A stretch of 64,000 nt of DNA from Blasia pusilla (Eukaryota; Marchantiophyta; Marchantiopsida; Blasiales), in the NCBI GenBank assembly GCA_050084515.1, contig CM114273.1, positions 10,602,001 through 10,666,000 on the forward strand. Direction: 5' to 3'. The position numbers and the translations under genes were made by a program. Shown in pieces: positions 1 to 11,700 of this stretch. The notes under the pieces are model-generated. The model searched no databases. It saw only the letters and a list, made by a program, of their open reading frames with translations, and was not told where the DNA came from. Every line of letters starts with the position of its first letter. The first letter of the stretch is position 1.

Positions 1-1349
1 TTAATTTTCCATTTCCCCTATCTTTACCTTCTTTGTTTTTTCCCCTTATGAAATTTTTTCTCCATTTTTTCCCTTCTCTTATTTTTTCCCTTATTTCCCC
101 TTCAAAAAATTTAGTCTACCGCACAAAAGCTTATAACAAATTTCCTTTTTCCATTTTCACCTTCTTTATTTTTCCCTTCTTTTCCTTGTTTAAAAATTCT
201 ACTCTTATATTGTTATAAAAATATTTCTAGAAAAGTCTTTTTTCCATCCATTTTCCACTTAATTATTTGTATGCATTATTTTTTGTAATCCCACAATTTT
301 TCTCTTCATGTGCTGAGCATATTAATCTAGTGTATATGTTCACAAAATGGTTGGTGGGATGGAGAATTTTGCACTTTGTGATATGACAAATTTTCCTATT
401 GGAATAAGGCGTGTAGAAGTACATACCATGCTATTCCATTGATTCCAATATCTCCAACGTATGGTGCCCATGTTCTTGTGAAATCTTTTTGTTGTTTTGC
501 TTTTTTTAGGGTATTTCATTCCATTTTTTCCGTGTATATAGGTATATGTTGGCCTTATTGCACAAACAATGTCTTCTAGAAAATCCTACAAATTTATGTG
601 ATTGTCAAAAGGTACTTCATGTCGAGGGCCAAAAAAGAAATCGAGAAAATTGTGATCTAAAATTAGGAGATCGAAGAAAATAACAGCCTCCTCTCCTCAT
701 TCAATCATCTCCCATGTATGTTTTGCTTATGACCCATATATCTTACTTTCCATTCTAATCCTTTCTAGCCTGTTTAGCCTACTCAACCAAATTCGTGGTG
801 TTGCAAACTAACTTTGTTGCATGCCCACTAGTTGCACAAACTTCTATTTCCATCAAATCCAACCTCTTTTCGTGATTTTCGAAAGGTGTTACATGGGGAA
901 GCACGAAAACGAAAACGACTTCTTTATGTCGAGACTTTAGCGTTGAAAAAATAGAAAATGGCGATCTATCATAGAGATTATAACAAAAGAAGGGAAGTTT
1001 TGGGAAGAAGCCGTTTCAACCTTTGTGACGATCCACCCACTACTATTTGCAAGATCAAGGAAAATGAGTACATGACTTTCCATATATCCCTTAAGTGGAT
1101 TTCCAAGTTTCATCTTCATTTTTGTATTTGGAAGCGCAAGAGCTCTTACATGGTTGAGATGACTTCCATGAACGAGCTAGGTTAGGAGAGGAAATATTTT
1201 TTTTCTAACCAATCATACAGATCATTCTCAGCCTCTCAAAACCACGCCAAACGGTTCTATGAGTTTGCTCGACATACTCACTGGCATGTCAGGGTGGTTT
1301 TGAGAGGCGACTTTTAATGATGGAAAACGGTTAATTTGGGATACTATAC
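1..1349. other. AT-rich flank, no gene recognised
   Basis: Low-complexity T-rich sequence, especially in the first 250 bases, with only short chance reading frames. A 14-bp inverted repeat (1233-1246 against roughly 1293-1306, reading cctctcaaaaccac and its complement) could form a hairpin. The stretch may include the decayed upstream part of the Helitron whose helicase follows, but I could not match it to a Helitron Rep domain. Confidence 0.5.
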
Positions 1350-1359
1350 ACGATAAACT

Positions 1360-2765
1360 CAACACCATCATTTTTGGGGATACTACATTTGATTCAAAAA
1401 TGTTCTTCATTGACGAGCCTAACAGAACTAGAAAAACCTTCTTATACAATCTTCTTCTTGCAAGTGTAAGAGATGTTGGAGGTATAGCTTTAGTTGTTGC
1501 TTCATCATGGATTGATGTTTTTTTGTTATATGGAGAATGTATTGTGCATTCACGTTTCAAGATTCAAATCTATGTAGATGAAAATTCTACTCGCAAGCAA
1601 ATATCTACCCAATTCATGGTTTTGCAACTCTTTTAACACCGTAAAAAGATATCTTGCCCAAAATACTAATATCTTTGACTATACTTTTTTTTATAGTTTA
1701 CCAATTAATAGCAAAGTTACATGCTTAACTCAAAGGGATTGGCTTATCATATGGGATAAGGCATCTATAACTCATCACTATGCATTTGAGGTTGTAAATT
1801 GTTCCTTCCAAGATATCATGTGAGTGATATCAAAAGACTTGTTGAATGTTCTATTTGGTGGCAAATCAATAATCTTCGGCGGGGACCTTTGCCAAGTTTG
1901 TATGTAGTTTGTCATGGAGACTGTCCAAAAATTATTCAAGCTATACTGAAGAGATCACCTTTATGTTCTCATGTGAGGGTGATGAAGCTTACCACAAATA
2001 CGAGGGTTTAAAATCTGGAAGTGAACATTCGTATAGAACAACAAGCTCTTGCGGATTAGTTATTGGAGGTTGGAGAGGGCCGTGTATCTTTGGAATCTTA
2101 CTTGGCAGAGGATTTTATATAATTTCCAAATAATATGGTGACCGAAAATAAGAAAATAAGTGATTTTCTTGTCTTCATCTATGAAAATGATTATGAAAAG
2201 TTTGGTGATACCAAATCTTTAAGAGATACAACGATTCTTACACAAAAAATCGAAATATTTATGATCAATGTAGAAGGCATGTCTTGATTCTATAGAGAGG
2301 TAATTTTCTTCATGAGTTCTTTAATTATATTTTGCATCAAAGGTGAAATCAACATTTGAGATATGCCTGTTCTATGCAAGAATGTCCTTACCTTCAATTT
2401 GATTCCATTATGGATGAGGGAATGAATATGTCTATTATTAAATATGTGCTTACGGTCATGTTTACCACCACATCATTTATGCTTGAAAATTGATGCACCT
2501 ATGCTTTTACGAGATTTGAACGGTTCAAGGGACAAGCCAACAAAACTTGATAGGGACGTTGGCGTGTGACTCCCTTGGCCCCCCTATCATCGTCCGCGCC
2601 TTCTGTGGACGCGCCACAGTATCTCATCTTGCTTTTGACATGATTATCAATAAACCGCAAGGTCAAACCTTGAAAAAGATAAGAATTTACCTACCTACAT
2701 CAATTTTTTCTCATGATCAATTACATGTAGCATTATCAAGAATAGAACCAAAAAAATGCAATTAA
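1360..2765 (+). pseudogene. Decayed Helitron PIF1-like helicase
   Basis: Short frames in different phases line up in order with the C-terminal PIF1/Pif1-type helicase of plant Helitron RepHel proteins. Near 1400-1500 the frame reads FFIDEPNRTRKTFLYNLLL, the position of the Walker A motif, where the usual GGTGKT is corrupted to NRTRKT. Near 1740-1820 IIWDKA stands where DEAP of Walker B is expected, followed by THHYAFEVV. Near 1880-2010 come VCHGDCPKIIQ and VMKLTTNTRV. Near 2640-2760 the terminal helicase motif reads INKPQGQTLKK followed by HVALSRIEPK. Both ATPase motifs are broken and frameshifts and stops occur throughout, so this is a relic. No Rep (HUH) domain and no clear Helitron 3' hairpin with CTRR end were found. 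PIF1 of host origin is less likely, because the motif spelling is that of Helitrons. Confidence 0.85.
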
Positions 2766-2844
2766 TAATGCCCTTTCAAATAAAAAAAGAACATCATAAT
2801 GTGGTGTATAAATAAATAGTTCAATAAAATCTATATACTAATTG

Positions 2845-3501
2845 GAGGATGCAATTTTTTGCAAGTCCTCCTCCGTTTGACATTTCTCATTATTATTTTT
2901 TCAAATATAGTTTTGTTCATCTAAAGTGGGGATCATGCAAAGAGAAATTAGCGAATATTTAAATAGGGTTCTATCCATCGCACAGTCCCTTATAGGCCCT
3001 AAACAATATTCAAGAAGTTGAGACCTCCAACTTCGCAAGCTAAACCAAAGGTCTATGGCTTGCTGTCGAGGAGCGGAGTTCGATCTTTGCGATATGAAAG
3101 GGACTAATATAAGCCACTTGATACACGACTTAAATTACCTCTCATAATTATTTACTAAAAATAAAGTGTAATAATAATCTTTGTAAGGTGACCATGCTAT
3201 GCTTGGATAAGAAGATATCAGTTTTATTTCATACCTTTCATCTCGCAAACCTCGAGCTCCACTCACCGACAACAACCCATAGACCTTTGGTTTAGCTTGC
3301 AAAGTTTGAGGTTTGATGCCGTACTTATTGTATCCTAGTTAGGACATGTAAGATACCTACTTAATTATTCACCAATCTCTCATCACATTTTCCATATTTA
3401 GATATTCACCAACTTCTCTTAGCATGGCCCCCCAAGCTGACAAAACTATTTTTGAATGACACGTGTCAAACGGAGGAGCACTTGCAGAAAACTGCATCCT
3501 C
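2845..3501. mobile_element. Fold-back miniature element with ~37-bp terminal inverted repeats
   Basis: The left end begins gaggatgcaattttttgc and continues to ctcctccgtttgaca near 2882. The right end (about 3465-3501) is its reverse complement with a few mismatches, ending in tgcatcctc. Inside, a second and longer inverted repeat pairs about 3027-3105 with about 3228-3318; both arms contain the string aagctaaaccaaaggtctatgg or its complement. There is no coding capacity. The two nested inverted repeats suggest a Mutator-like or fold-back non-autonomous DNA transposon. I could not find a convincing target-site duplication, so the superfamily is open. Confidence 0.7.
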
Positions 3502-4447
3502 GAAAGTATTTAGATTTATCGATTGTATATTTATCGAGCCACGTAAAGTGGCAGACCTAGCGACATCGTGACGAAGGTTCACGGAAATAAAAGAGGGAAC
3601 CCCCTTCATTTCATAGCCTGGAACGCTAAAACAGGATTTCGAACAAAGAAAATACCCGTAATACTGCGAGTTTTTCTCGACTAAGTTTTAAATGAACCGG
3701 AGATTTCTGAATTTAACCGGTACGATTCTCGTAACCCGGATCTCCCCGATCATTGAAATAAAATACCGGAGCGAACAGAGAGGGACTGTCGCCGACCTCC
3801 AGACAGCGAACGAGTGGACAAATCTGTGGTTACGATTCGCACCTTTTTTATTGCAACGTTGGACCAACTCGTGCTCCTCCTAATTTTACAGGTGTTCGGC
3901 TTGAGATCATGTGATGTGATGTGACGCATGGAGCTTTTGTTGGCCGTGGGGAGAGTGGAAAAGCCGGTCCCGTGGTTTGTCCGCTACAGTCGCCAAGTTT
4001 GTGACAAAAGGAGGGTTTTAACTCGAATTGTGTTGTCCCAACACATGCACAATATAAGTGTTCAAGTCGGTTAGATCTTGGTAGTCGCTTAGGAGGCTTC
4101 ACCTCGCGCTTTTTTGGTACCAATTTGTTGTCATGTCCTTCGGGAGAGATCACTAAGGCCTCCTTCCACATTTCCATCTAAGGCAGCGTCAAAATTGGTG
4201 AGTTTTGGGTGACGTACCTGATTTCAAATTGTGAAGAAACTTAAATTAAGGGCTCTGGGATGGAGTCCAGAGCTACTCAAGGGAAATGCTCGGGTCGGCT
4301 GGATGGAGCCAACGGTATCCACCTCCAGGTTTGACTTAGTAGCGGCAGCGTTAGATTTTTGCAAGTGATTGGTCCTAAATTGTAAGATTTTTGCAACCGG
4401 TTGGTTCAAAATTGTAAGTTGCTCCCGTGTCGTTTTGGAGCAACGCA
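3502..4447. other. Upstream region and probable 5' leader of the coiled-coil gene
   Basis: No gene was recognised here. The open frames on both strands lack any familiar motif. A 32-bp unit is tandemly duplicated at 4354-4385 and 4386-4417, each copy starting gatttttgcaa. An in-frame TAA at 4415-4417 closes the frame just upstream of the host gene, so the first usable ATG is at 4448. I could not place a TATA box or a transcription start. Confidence 0.4.
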
Positions 4448-7400
4448 ATGGCTCACACGAGCCTCTGTCAACTGCCTCACGTTGAGACTTTTCAGAGGAC
4501 AGAGAATACGACTTTTGGTCGCCATGTAGGGTACTCTTTTCGTGTAGTTTTGGGAAGTAAGGCCCCGTCTTCTGTAGGGAGAAATTTAATCGCATCGAAG
4601 ACGCTCGCTTGGCATTCGAGCTTTCTTTGTGTTCACATGTGTAGCAATGAAAAAAAGTCTAGACATCGGCGAGCGAGAGCTGCGGACAGCGATTCAGCTG
4701 AGACATCAGGCATTGCCAATTGTAATGAACTTGGAAATGTGGGAACTGAAATAATGGACTTCACGCCCAAGCATGGGGCAAACAGTATTCTTGAAGACTG
4801 CACTCCTACTAACTTTCCCGAAGCTTCAGCTCGCACGTTGCAAGCTAGCCCTGAAAGCGATGTTAAAAGGTTTGTCCTCTTACGCTCTCAACCAGTCAGT
4901 CCCTTCTGTTCAGTGTTCCTTATGAGCTCATTATGTATGATAGGTTTGATTTACAAGGTGGAAATTACCGTGGTATGATTGATTCATCCTTTCAGATTTC
5001 ACACTCCTCTCTCTGCTTTAATGGCTGGTTGGATCAAGTTAAACGTGCGTGCACTGGATGTCACTTTGAGTTACTTGTTGTATCCTTGAAATGCCTAGCA
5101 TGTATTTTTGTTTCACTTAGTTTCTGCTTTAGTACTTTCTAGCAACTGGTTTTTGTAATGCAAATGTGGGATTGCAGAGTGCACCCGGAGGTTTTATCCA
5201 ATCCCTCTAGCAACCTGAAGGTTCCACTCACAAACGACTCTACCCTTAACGAGCCTGTACATAGCCAGGTGATAGAAAGAGTAGCATGCTCTGGTGCGCC
5301 TGACGAGATTTCACACTCTTATGGGCCTGCGAATAAGTTGATGGCAGCCGCAGTTGATAGCAGTGGGCTTCTTCAGGAGGGGATCGAAGGAAGAGACAGA
5401 GTGAGTACATACAGGTCTTTCAGCTGTTTTCACTCGTGCTAAGACTTGATACAGTAGAAAAAAGAAGGTGAATCTTAGACGTTTGCAGTCTCCTCACTTC
5501 AATAGTAATGAATTCAAATCGGTATGACTATCTGCTCCTAGCTCCTATCTGTTCCTATCTCAAAGCTGGTAATTTGAGAGATTATCTTGGATATCAACAT
5601 TTTGTTTACAGTGGAATAACTTCTCATGAGTGGATACTCCTTTCTCTTGTCCTTCTTGTATGTTCTCGATGGCTCAAGTAGGGTCATGAGCCTGAGCCCC
5701 GATGAGTGATATGGTAAACCTAGCTGAGCAGACTGACATGTTTCGTTGTGTTCACTCTTCCCACAGTATAGAGAGGGATCCCTATTCAAGACGATTTGCA
5801 TGAATTGGTGGTTCAAAAATCTAGGGGATGCTTTCCAAAGAACTTAGCTATCCAGGATCCTCAGTTTGAATAGAGGATTATCGCTTTTTTGCAGTGATTT
5901 ACTCTGTGGTTATCATGAGAATAATGTGGCGGTGTCTTTAAAATTTCTTCTCTCGATAAACTCTAGTTTATGACTATTCATCCCCTTAATTGTTAGTGTA
6001 GGGTAAGTTGGAGGCATGTAGATGGGGTTAAGTCTATTGTTCCCGTGACAAGCAAGCAGGACATGTCATCCGTTTCCTTGTCATGCCCTCTGGTTATCAC
6101 AGGCAATCTGGCCATGTCTTCAGAACTCCTTTCTCCAAATTAAAAGTAGTTTATGTCTATGCATCCGTTTAGTTACTAGTTGAGGAGATGTGTCAGGGAC
6201 ATAGATGGATGTAAGTGTACTGTTGTCATGACAAACAAACATATCTCACAATTGGATGAACTCGCAGGGCTTCATGGAATCTGACAAGCCGTCATACGTC
6301 TCGCTGATTTGGGAAGCTGGCTCAAAAATTGGAGTGGCATCTGACGTGTCCCTACTCCAAGATAGGAGCACTCATAACAATCAAGTTCTCAGTTTGGTCA
6401 GAGATGAAGGACAACAGGCACAAGAGGTTGGTTACTAGTGTGCCATCACCTTTAAGAGTTCCCAAAAGTGTGAAAGTGTAGTTCAGACAGACAGTTCTGT
6501 TTGCAAAACATCATGATGGAGAACAGCTGGAAGAAAGAGAGAGAGAGAGAGGTGATGGAGGCTGTGGAAGCTTGCTTAGGATGTCCTTCTGTTTGCGTCT
6601 GTTTGTCAAATCTACCTCCAAGTTTCAATCATGGCCTTACACCGTTACTAATAGTGACTGTTGGTTCCATGACTGTTATACCAACACTTACGTCAGGAGG
6701 AAACGATCTTACATTGTTTCTGGAATTGGTCAAGAGACTCGGGATACTTTCTTTGGGCTTGGGCCCAGAATTTCGCCAATTCCATGGTCTATTCTTTCTC
6801 GAGCCAAGACAAGGGGTGGAAATCCACTTGGAAGCAATCTCTGTTGGGGTTCAAGATCCCTAGGCGTGTCTCTGAAGTGAACGCAGGGGCGAATCAGGGG
6901 ACTGTCTGGCTTCCTAGAGATGATACTGCCTTCAACACCTTCTTTCGGAACTTGAGCGAGATTCAGAAAAACATCTTGCTGATGATGGCTGTCCATGGGA
7001 AACTGGCCTGGATTAGACTCCAGCAACATTTCAATAGGGTCAGTTCAAAACTGGTGGGAGACATGCTTATGGAGCTTTCTTCCAGCTGTTCTCCAGCATA
7101 TGCCTGTGTTGTGTAGCATATAGAAATTGAGTGGTGTCAAATGGATATTTGGAATGTCATGTATCACCATTCTTTGTGAATGTGGAAAAGTGTCTGCAGC
7201 AGGTTGTTTTTGCGGATCGGTTTACCATTTTATGGTGATTAATATACAAAGTATCTGAGAGTGATTTTTGTGTGTCACCAGAGATTAAGGGTCTTGGAGA
7301 ACATCCTTGCAACATTTCCGGAATCAGAAGAGGAACTGAATGCTAGGGAAGCAGAGCTTGTTGCTTTTACCAGGAAGCTTTTAAAACAATCCAGTATGAA

Positions 7401-8787
7401 CCAGAAAGCTTATGAACAAAGCCAAGAGGTGTGCTCTTTACCAGAAAGCTGATTTACACAGCGGAGAGGTGTGCGTTTAGGCAAAGTAAGAACCTGCTCG
7501 ATTGTTTGATTGAACAGTTTGGGCTTTGGAGTGGGTATACAAATTTGGCTCTCATTACCTTCTGTCATCAGTATATAATAAGGCAAGGAGTTGAGCATAT
7601 TGAAATCGTTTGTTCAAAGTCGTCGTATCACTCTCTTGATCTCTCAATTGTGTATGGTTGGAATGAAGTAGCTGTTTTGTTTTGCATAATAGAATGCCGA
7701 AAGATCTAGAACATTGTTTCAATTTGATTGACGAGTTTTTGAGTTCAATTTCTGAATATTGATCGACTTATTTGAAATGAAGTCAACTGGTGTATGGACA
7801 TGGTAGTTGTGCTTCAATTTGCTGGTCTAAGATTTCTTATTTAATTTTTCCAGATTTGAGGCACATTATCAAACTGTCGCAGGGCTCAAATCTAGGCAGT
7901 GGGTATGTCTGAAGGTCATCAGCCTATGGTTTGATGACCAAGGTCCTACTGGACGTCAGAAAGTATTAATGCCCACTTATGTGAATATCACAGGCTCTAA
8001 GAACAGCGGAAGAAATGATTTCTCAGCTTCAAACTCAAGTTGATCAACTGAAGGAGGATGTGGCCTCAGGAGATACCTTATTGGGGTTACTACAGAAAGA
8101 AGGAGCCCTCTCATCCCAGTCCCTAGGAAGAGCTGCTCAGGTTGAGAATCACATGTCTTTGAACTTCAGATGGAAAGCTAGCTGCACTTAACAACTCACA
8201 TTGTTAATTTTCCTCCTCCTTCTCTTGCTTGGGCGATCAAGTCGTTGAGCTTTTTTTGCTTCTTTGTCCATTTTTGCGTCTTTCCATTGAATTTGTTGTC
8301 GCTGCTTTTTTTGTATTTTAATATTTAACAACCTTGAATCTTGAATCCTTTCGCCATCTTTTAGCTTAAGGACCTGCAGTTCAACTTCAGTGAGTGTTTG
8401 ATGTGTTAACACACACTATTCTCAGTTAACTTCACGCTTGTATTTATCTTGTGTACTCCTCTGTCAGTTGTAGGTTTTCAATGCAGAGCATATCTGATGG
8501 AATTGGTTTTTCCAGTTATATGTTTCAGTGCTGGACGTTTTTATCCTTTTTCATGCAGTCGTAATAGAAGACTTCTGATAAATTGTGTAATCTGCATACA
8601 GTCTCTTTCAGATGCTGAAAGTAGGATAGTGGAGCTTGAGAAACGAATACAGAAAGGTGAAGAGGCATTATATCAGGAGAAAGAGAAGCTCATGAATGCC
8701 TTAAGATCAGTTGGTCTCCAGGAGCAAGCTCGAAGGGTTGGTGAGCTGAAAGTGGTGGAACTCAGTACAGAAACGGCTTCTTTGAAG
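4448..8787 (+). CDS. Exons 1-6 of the coiled-coil gene (N-terminal part)
   Basis: Exon 1 (residues 1-140) carries the transit-like N-terminus, then a basic patch KKSRHRRARA and an acidic, Ser-rich segment. Exons 2 and 3 (to residue 268) are low in predicted structure and probably disordered. The coiled coil starts in exon 4, which reads LRVLENILATFPESEEELN and AFTRKLLKQ. It continues in exon 5 (AEEMISQLQTQVDQLKEDV) and exon 6 (DAESRIVELEKRIQKGEEAL). Exons 4 and 5 are both exactly 147 nt, or 49 codons, which is close to seven heptads and may reflect an exon-based repeat. The donor of exon 1 (AG|GTTTGT) and the acceptor of exon 2 (TGCAG|A) together complete an Arg codon, which supports the pairing. 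Confidence 0.8.
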
Positions 8788-11700
8788 GTTTGTCCAGCTT
8801 CTTGGTGCTGCCTGAAACCCTGAACTAGCACAGGTTCACAGAAGTCATCTTTTGAAGCACCACTTTCATGGCATCATGATTGTGTATCATCCACAAATTC
8901 ATAGATGAAGAATGTGGACATTTTAGACTGTCTCTGTGAGTTAGCTAAATTTTCCAGCAAGGTTGAGGTTCATATTCACACAATCCAAATCACTTTATTG
9001 TGACCATATTCCTCTTCATGCCGAGAATGAAGAGGAATTTCTTCCAAAAAATGAAAAACGTTTTTGGAAGAAAAAAACGTTATTCATTTTTGTTTGATTC
9101 ACTGTGGAAGACTCCGGTCGGTCTGTGAATGCTATCCAATGGGCTAAGCCAGATACCCATCATGTGTGACATGGATCTTCACCCGAAGGAGTTTTTCTTG
9201 AGGTCTTTGGATCGCGATTTATTTCTTACGGGGAGTTTCTGGACTCCACAGATCTCACTGGTTTAGAGATCAATATTCAATCATACTCCGATGTTGGATT
9301 GACTTCCTGTGCAGATTGTAGGTATTTTGTCTTGAGTAAGGTGATAAGAATACAGATGAAATTGTCTGCTAATCTTTCCCTCTGTACTCCTGTCCTCTTT
9401 AAACTGAACTTTGATTAGCTTTGTAACTTGTTAGAGAAATACATGCATAAAATAGATCTACTAAGTGAATCTTACGCTGCTACTCTATGAGAAGCTACCG
9501 TGCTGTTGCTGGAAGTCGAGTTACTGGAAGTGAGACAATAGTGGATAGTTGTCAGAAGTGACTCATCAGAATGAGTCATCAAGATAATGACTAAAATAGT
9601 AAGTATGCCCTGGATAGAGTAGGAAATATTAGTGTATCTCGCCACTTGAGTAGTCTTGCTATCTGTTTGGAGGCTATCCTCCACTTGTGTAGTGGCACTG
9701 CTATCCTTGGGCCTTTCTTGTCTCTTTCAATACTTCCAGACTAGTACATAGCTGGACCAACAGGTGAGATGCAAATATAGTTTTCTCATAAGGTTCACAG
9801 AGTAACTACAAAGTGACTCAGTTCATTTTTCTTGGTTACTATCATTTCTAACAGAACTGGGTACAGAAGTTTAACACAGTTTAAATTCACTAAGTTTTAG
9901 TTCCTTGTTAGTGCTTAACTCTTTGTATTACTAATTCTGTTTAATTAGTCCCACTCCTTCTCAGGTTCTTTTGTCTTGTCTGCCCACCCTTCCCTTTGCT
10001 GGGTATCTATTTAGCCTTCTTCCTTTTTTCTTTTGTATTTTTGATTCTCTTCTAACTCCTGCTTGCTAAGGCACAGTGTCTTGAGATTAGCTCCTGGACA
10101 CACCTGAACTTCTGCTGGTGTCTGGTCGACCAAGAAGGAGACGGGGATTGGCCTGGAGGATACTCTAGGATCTATTGTCACATACTCTTGCATCTTGGTT
10201 CAATTCACTCATTCAGGTGATGCTCTATCAGGCATTCCAGGCGGGACTCAATGGTAGTTGCAGGCAAGCTCTGCATGGAGTCCATTTCACATTCACTTTT
10301 CTGGGTTTTGTATATGAATACCCTTGTATATGGTTTGTTGTAAATATGAGAAATGTATGACACGATGGCAATGATATGATAGCAGAGCTGCACAGGAACT
10401 TTATGGAGAACTTCGTGGACTATACTCATCCAAGCCCCAGACTACATACTAGTATGGATGGTGGCTAGATAGCCTACTAGTTGTACAGCGCCTCTCTTAG
10501 CCAAGTGGCCAAGTGGCTAGATGGGAAACCACTAAAAGTAGAGTGGGAGATGGTTCCAGATATTTAAGCCTGAAACCTCATCTAAAAGATACAGCGCTAC
10601 TTTTGCCAATTGGCCAAGTGGCTAGTTAGATGAAGGACACTAAGAGTAGCAGCATTAGATAGTTCCTTTAATGCACATTTAGTTTAAGCCTGATACCTTT
10701 ATCAAAAATGTATTTATCTAATACTCCACCTGAGCTAGAATGATCTAGCTGGAAAAACATGTAGCTGTCTACTCGAAAAAGTGTTATATCTCCAACTCAG
10801 TTGCATTACCTACAGCCTAATATTTGGACCAAAGAAAAATGTTGGTCTTTAGAAAGGCTTTTAGTTAAAACATCAGCAGCCTGAACCAAAGATCTACATT
10901 CTTGTAGATGAATTTTTTGTTGCTGGATGTGTTCTAATATGGAGAAGAACTTTAGTTCCAAATGTCGGATTTTGGAATTGGAGCAAAAATTATTCGATAG
11001 TTGAATTGCAGCTTGATTGTTTTCATAAAGAATTGTTGGAGTTTGATGTGGAAAACCACTCTCAGCAAGTAAATGTAGAATCTAAAGTGTTTCTTTTGTA
11101 GCCTCATTGAGGGCTATATATTCAGCTTCTGTAGTATACTGTGCAGTAACTCTCTGCTTTGTTGAGGCCCAATGTACTGCACCTCCTGCCATGATAAGAG
11201 CGGATCCTGAAATAGATATTCTATCATCTTTAGAAGAAGTGAAACTGGCATCTGCATAGGCCTGAAGAGTAAAATCATGGGTGGAACCATCAAAGATGAT
11301 ACCCGTATTGGACGTTCCCTTGAAATACCTGAGCACATGCATAGCAGCTTGCCAATGCTCAATGGAATAGTTGGACATGTATTTACATAACTGGCCCACA
11401 CTGAAAGAGATATCAGGGCAAGTCATGGTTGAAGCATACATAAAACTTCCAATTATCCTGGCATATGGATATTGGTGAAAATGAGCATGGTCATCACTAG
11501 TAAGAGCAGATGTGGGCTTGGACAATATTAGAATATCAGAGTTTCTTTACGAGGTAGCTTTTCACAAGCACACTTAGAGCAATAGCAACCACTCAGGGTA
11601 GTAGTAGTTGACATCTCAATAGCTACTAGACACCTTGAATCACAAGTCATTGAACCCCTCAGGTCAGCAGACCACACAGTCTGTAAGCAGAAGCACACTG

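Noticed and set aside
4427-4447. Upstream start of the host gene frame at 4427
   Set aside because: The codon at 4427 is GTG. The first ATG in the open frame is 4448 and it has a better plant start context.
7855-7903. Possible 49-nt exon between exons 4 and 5
   Set aside because: It has splice-like edges (CCAG and GTATGT) but its length and phase would break the frame with both neighbours.
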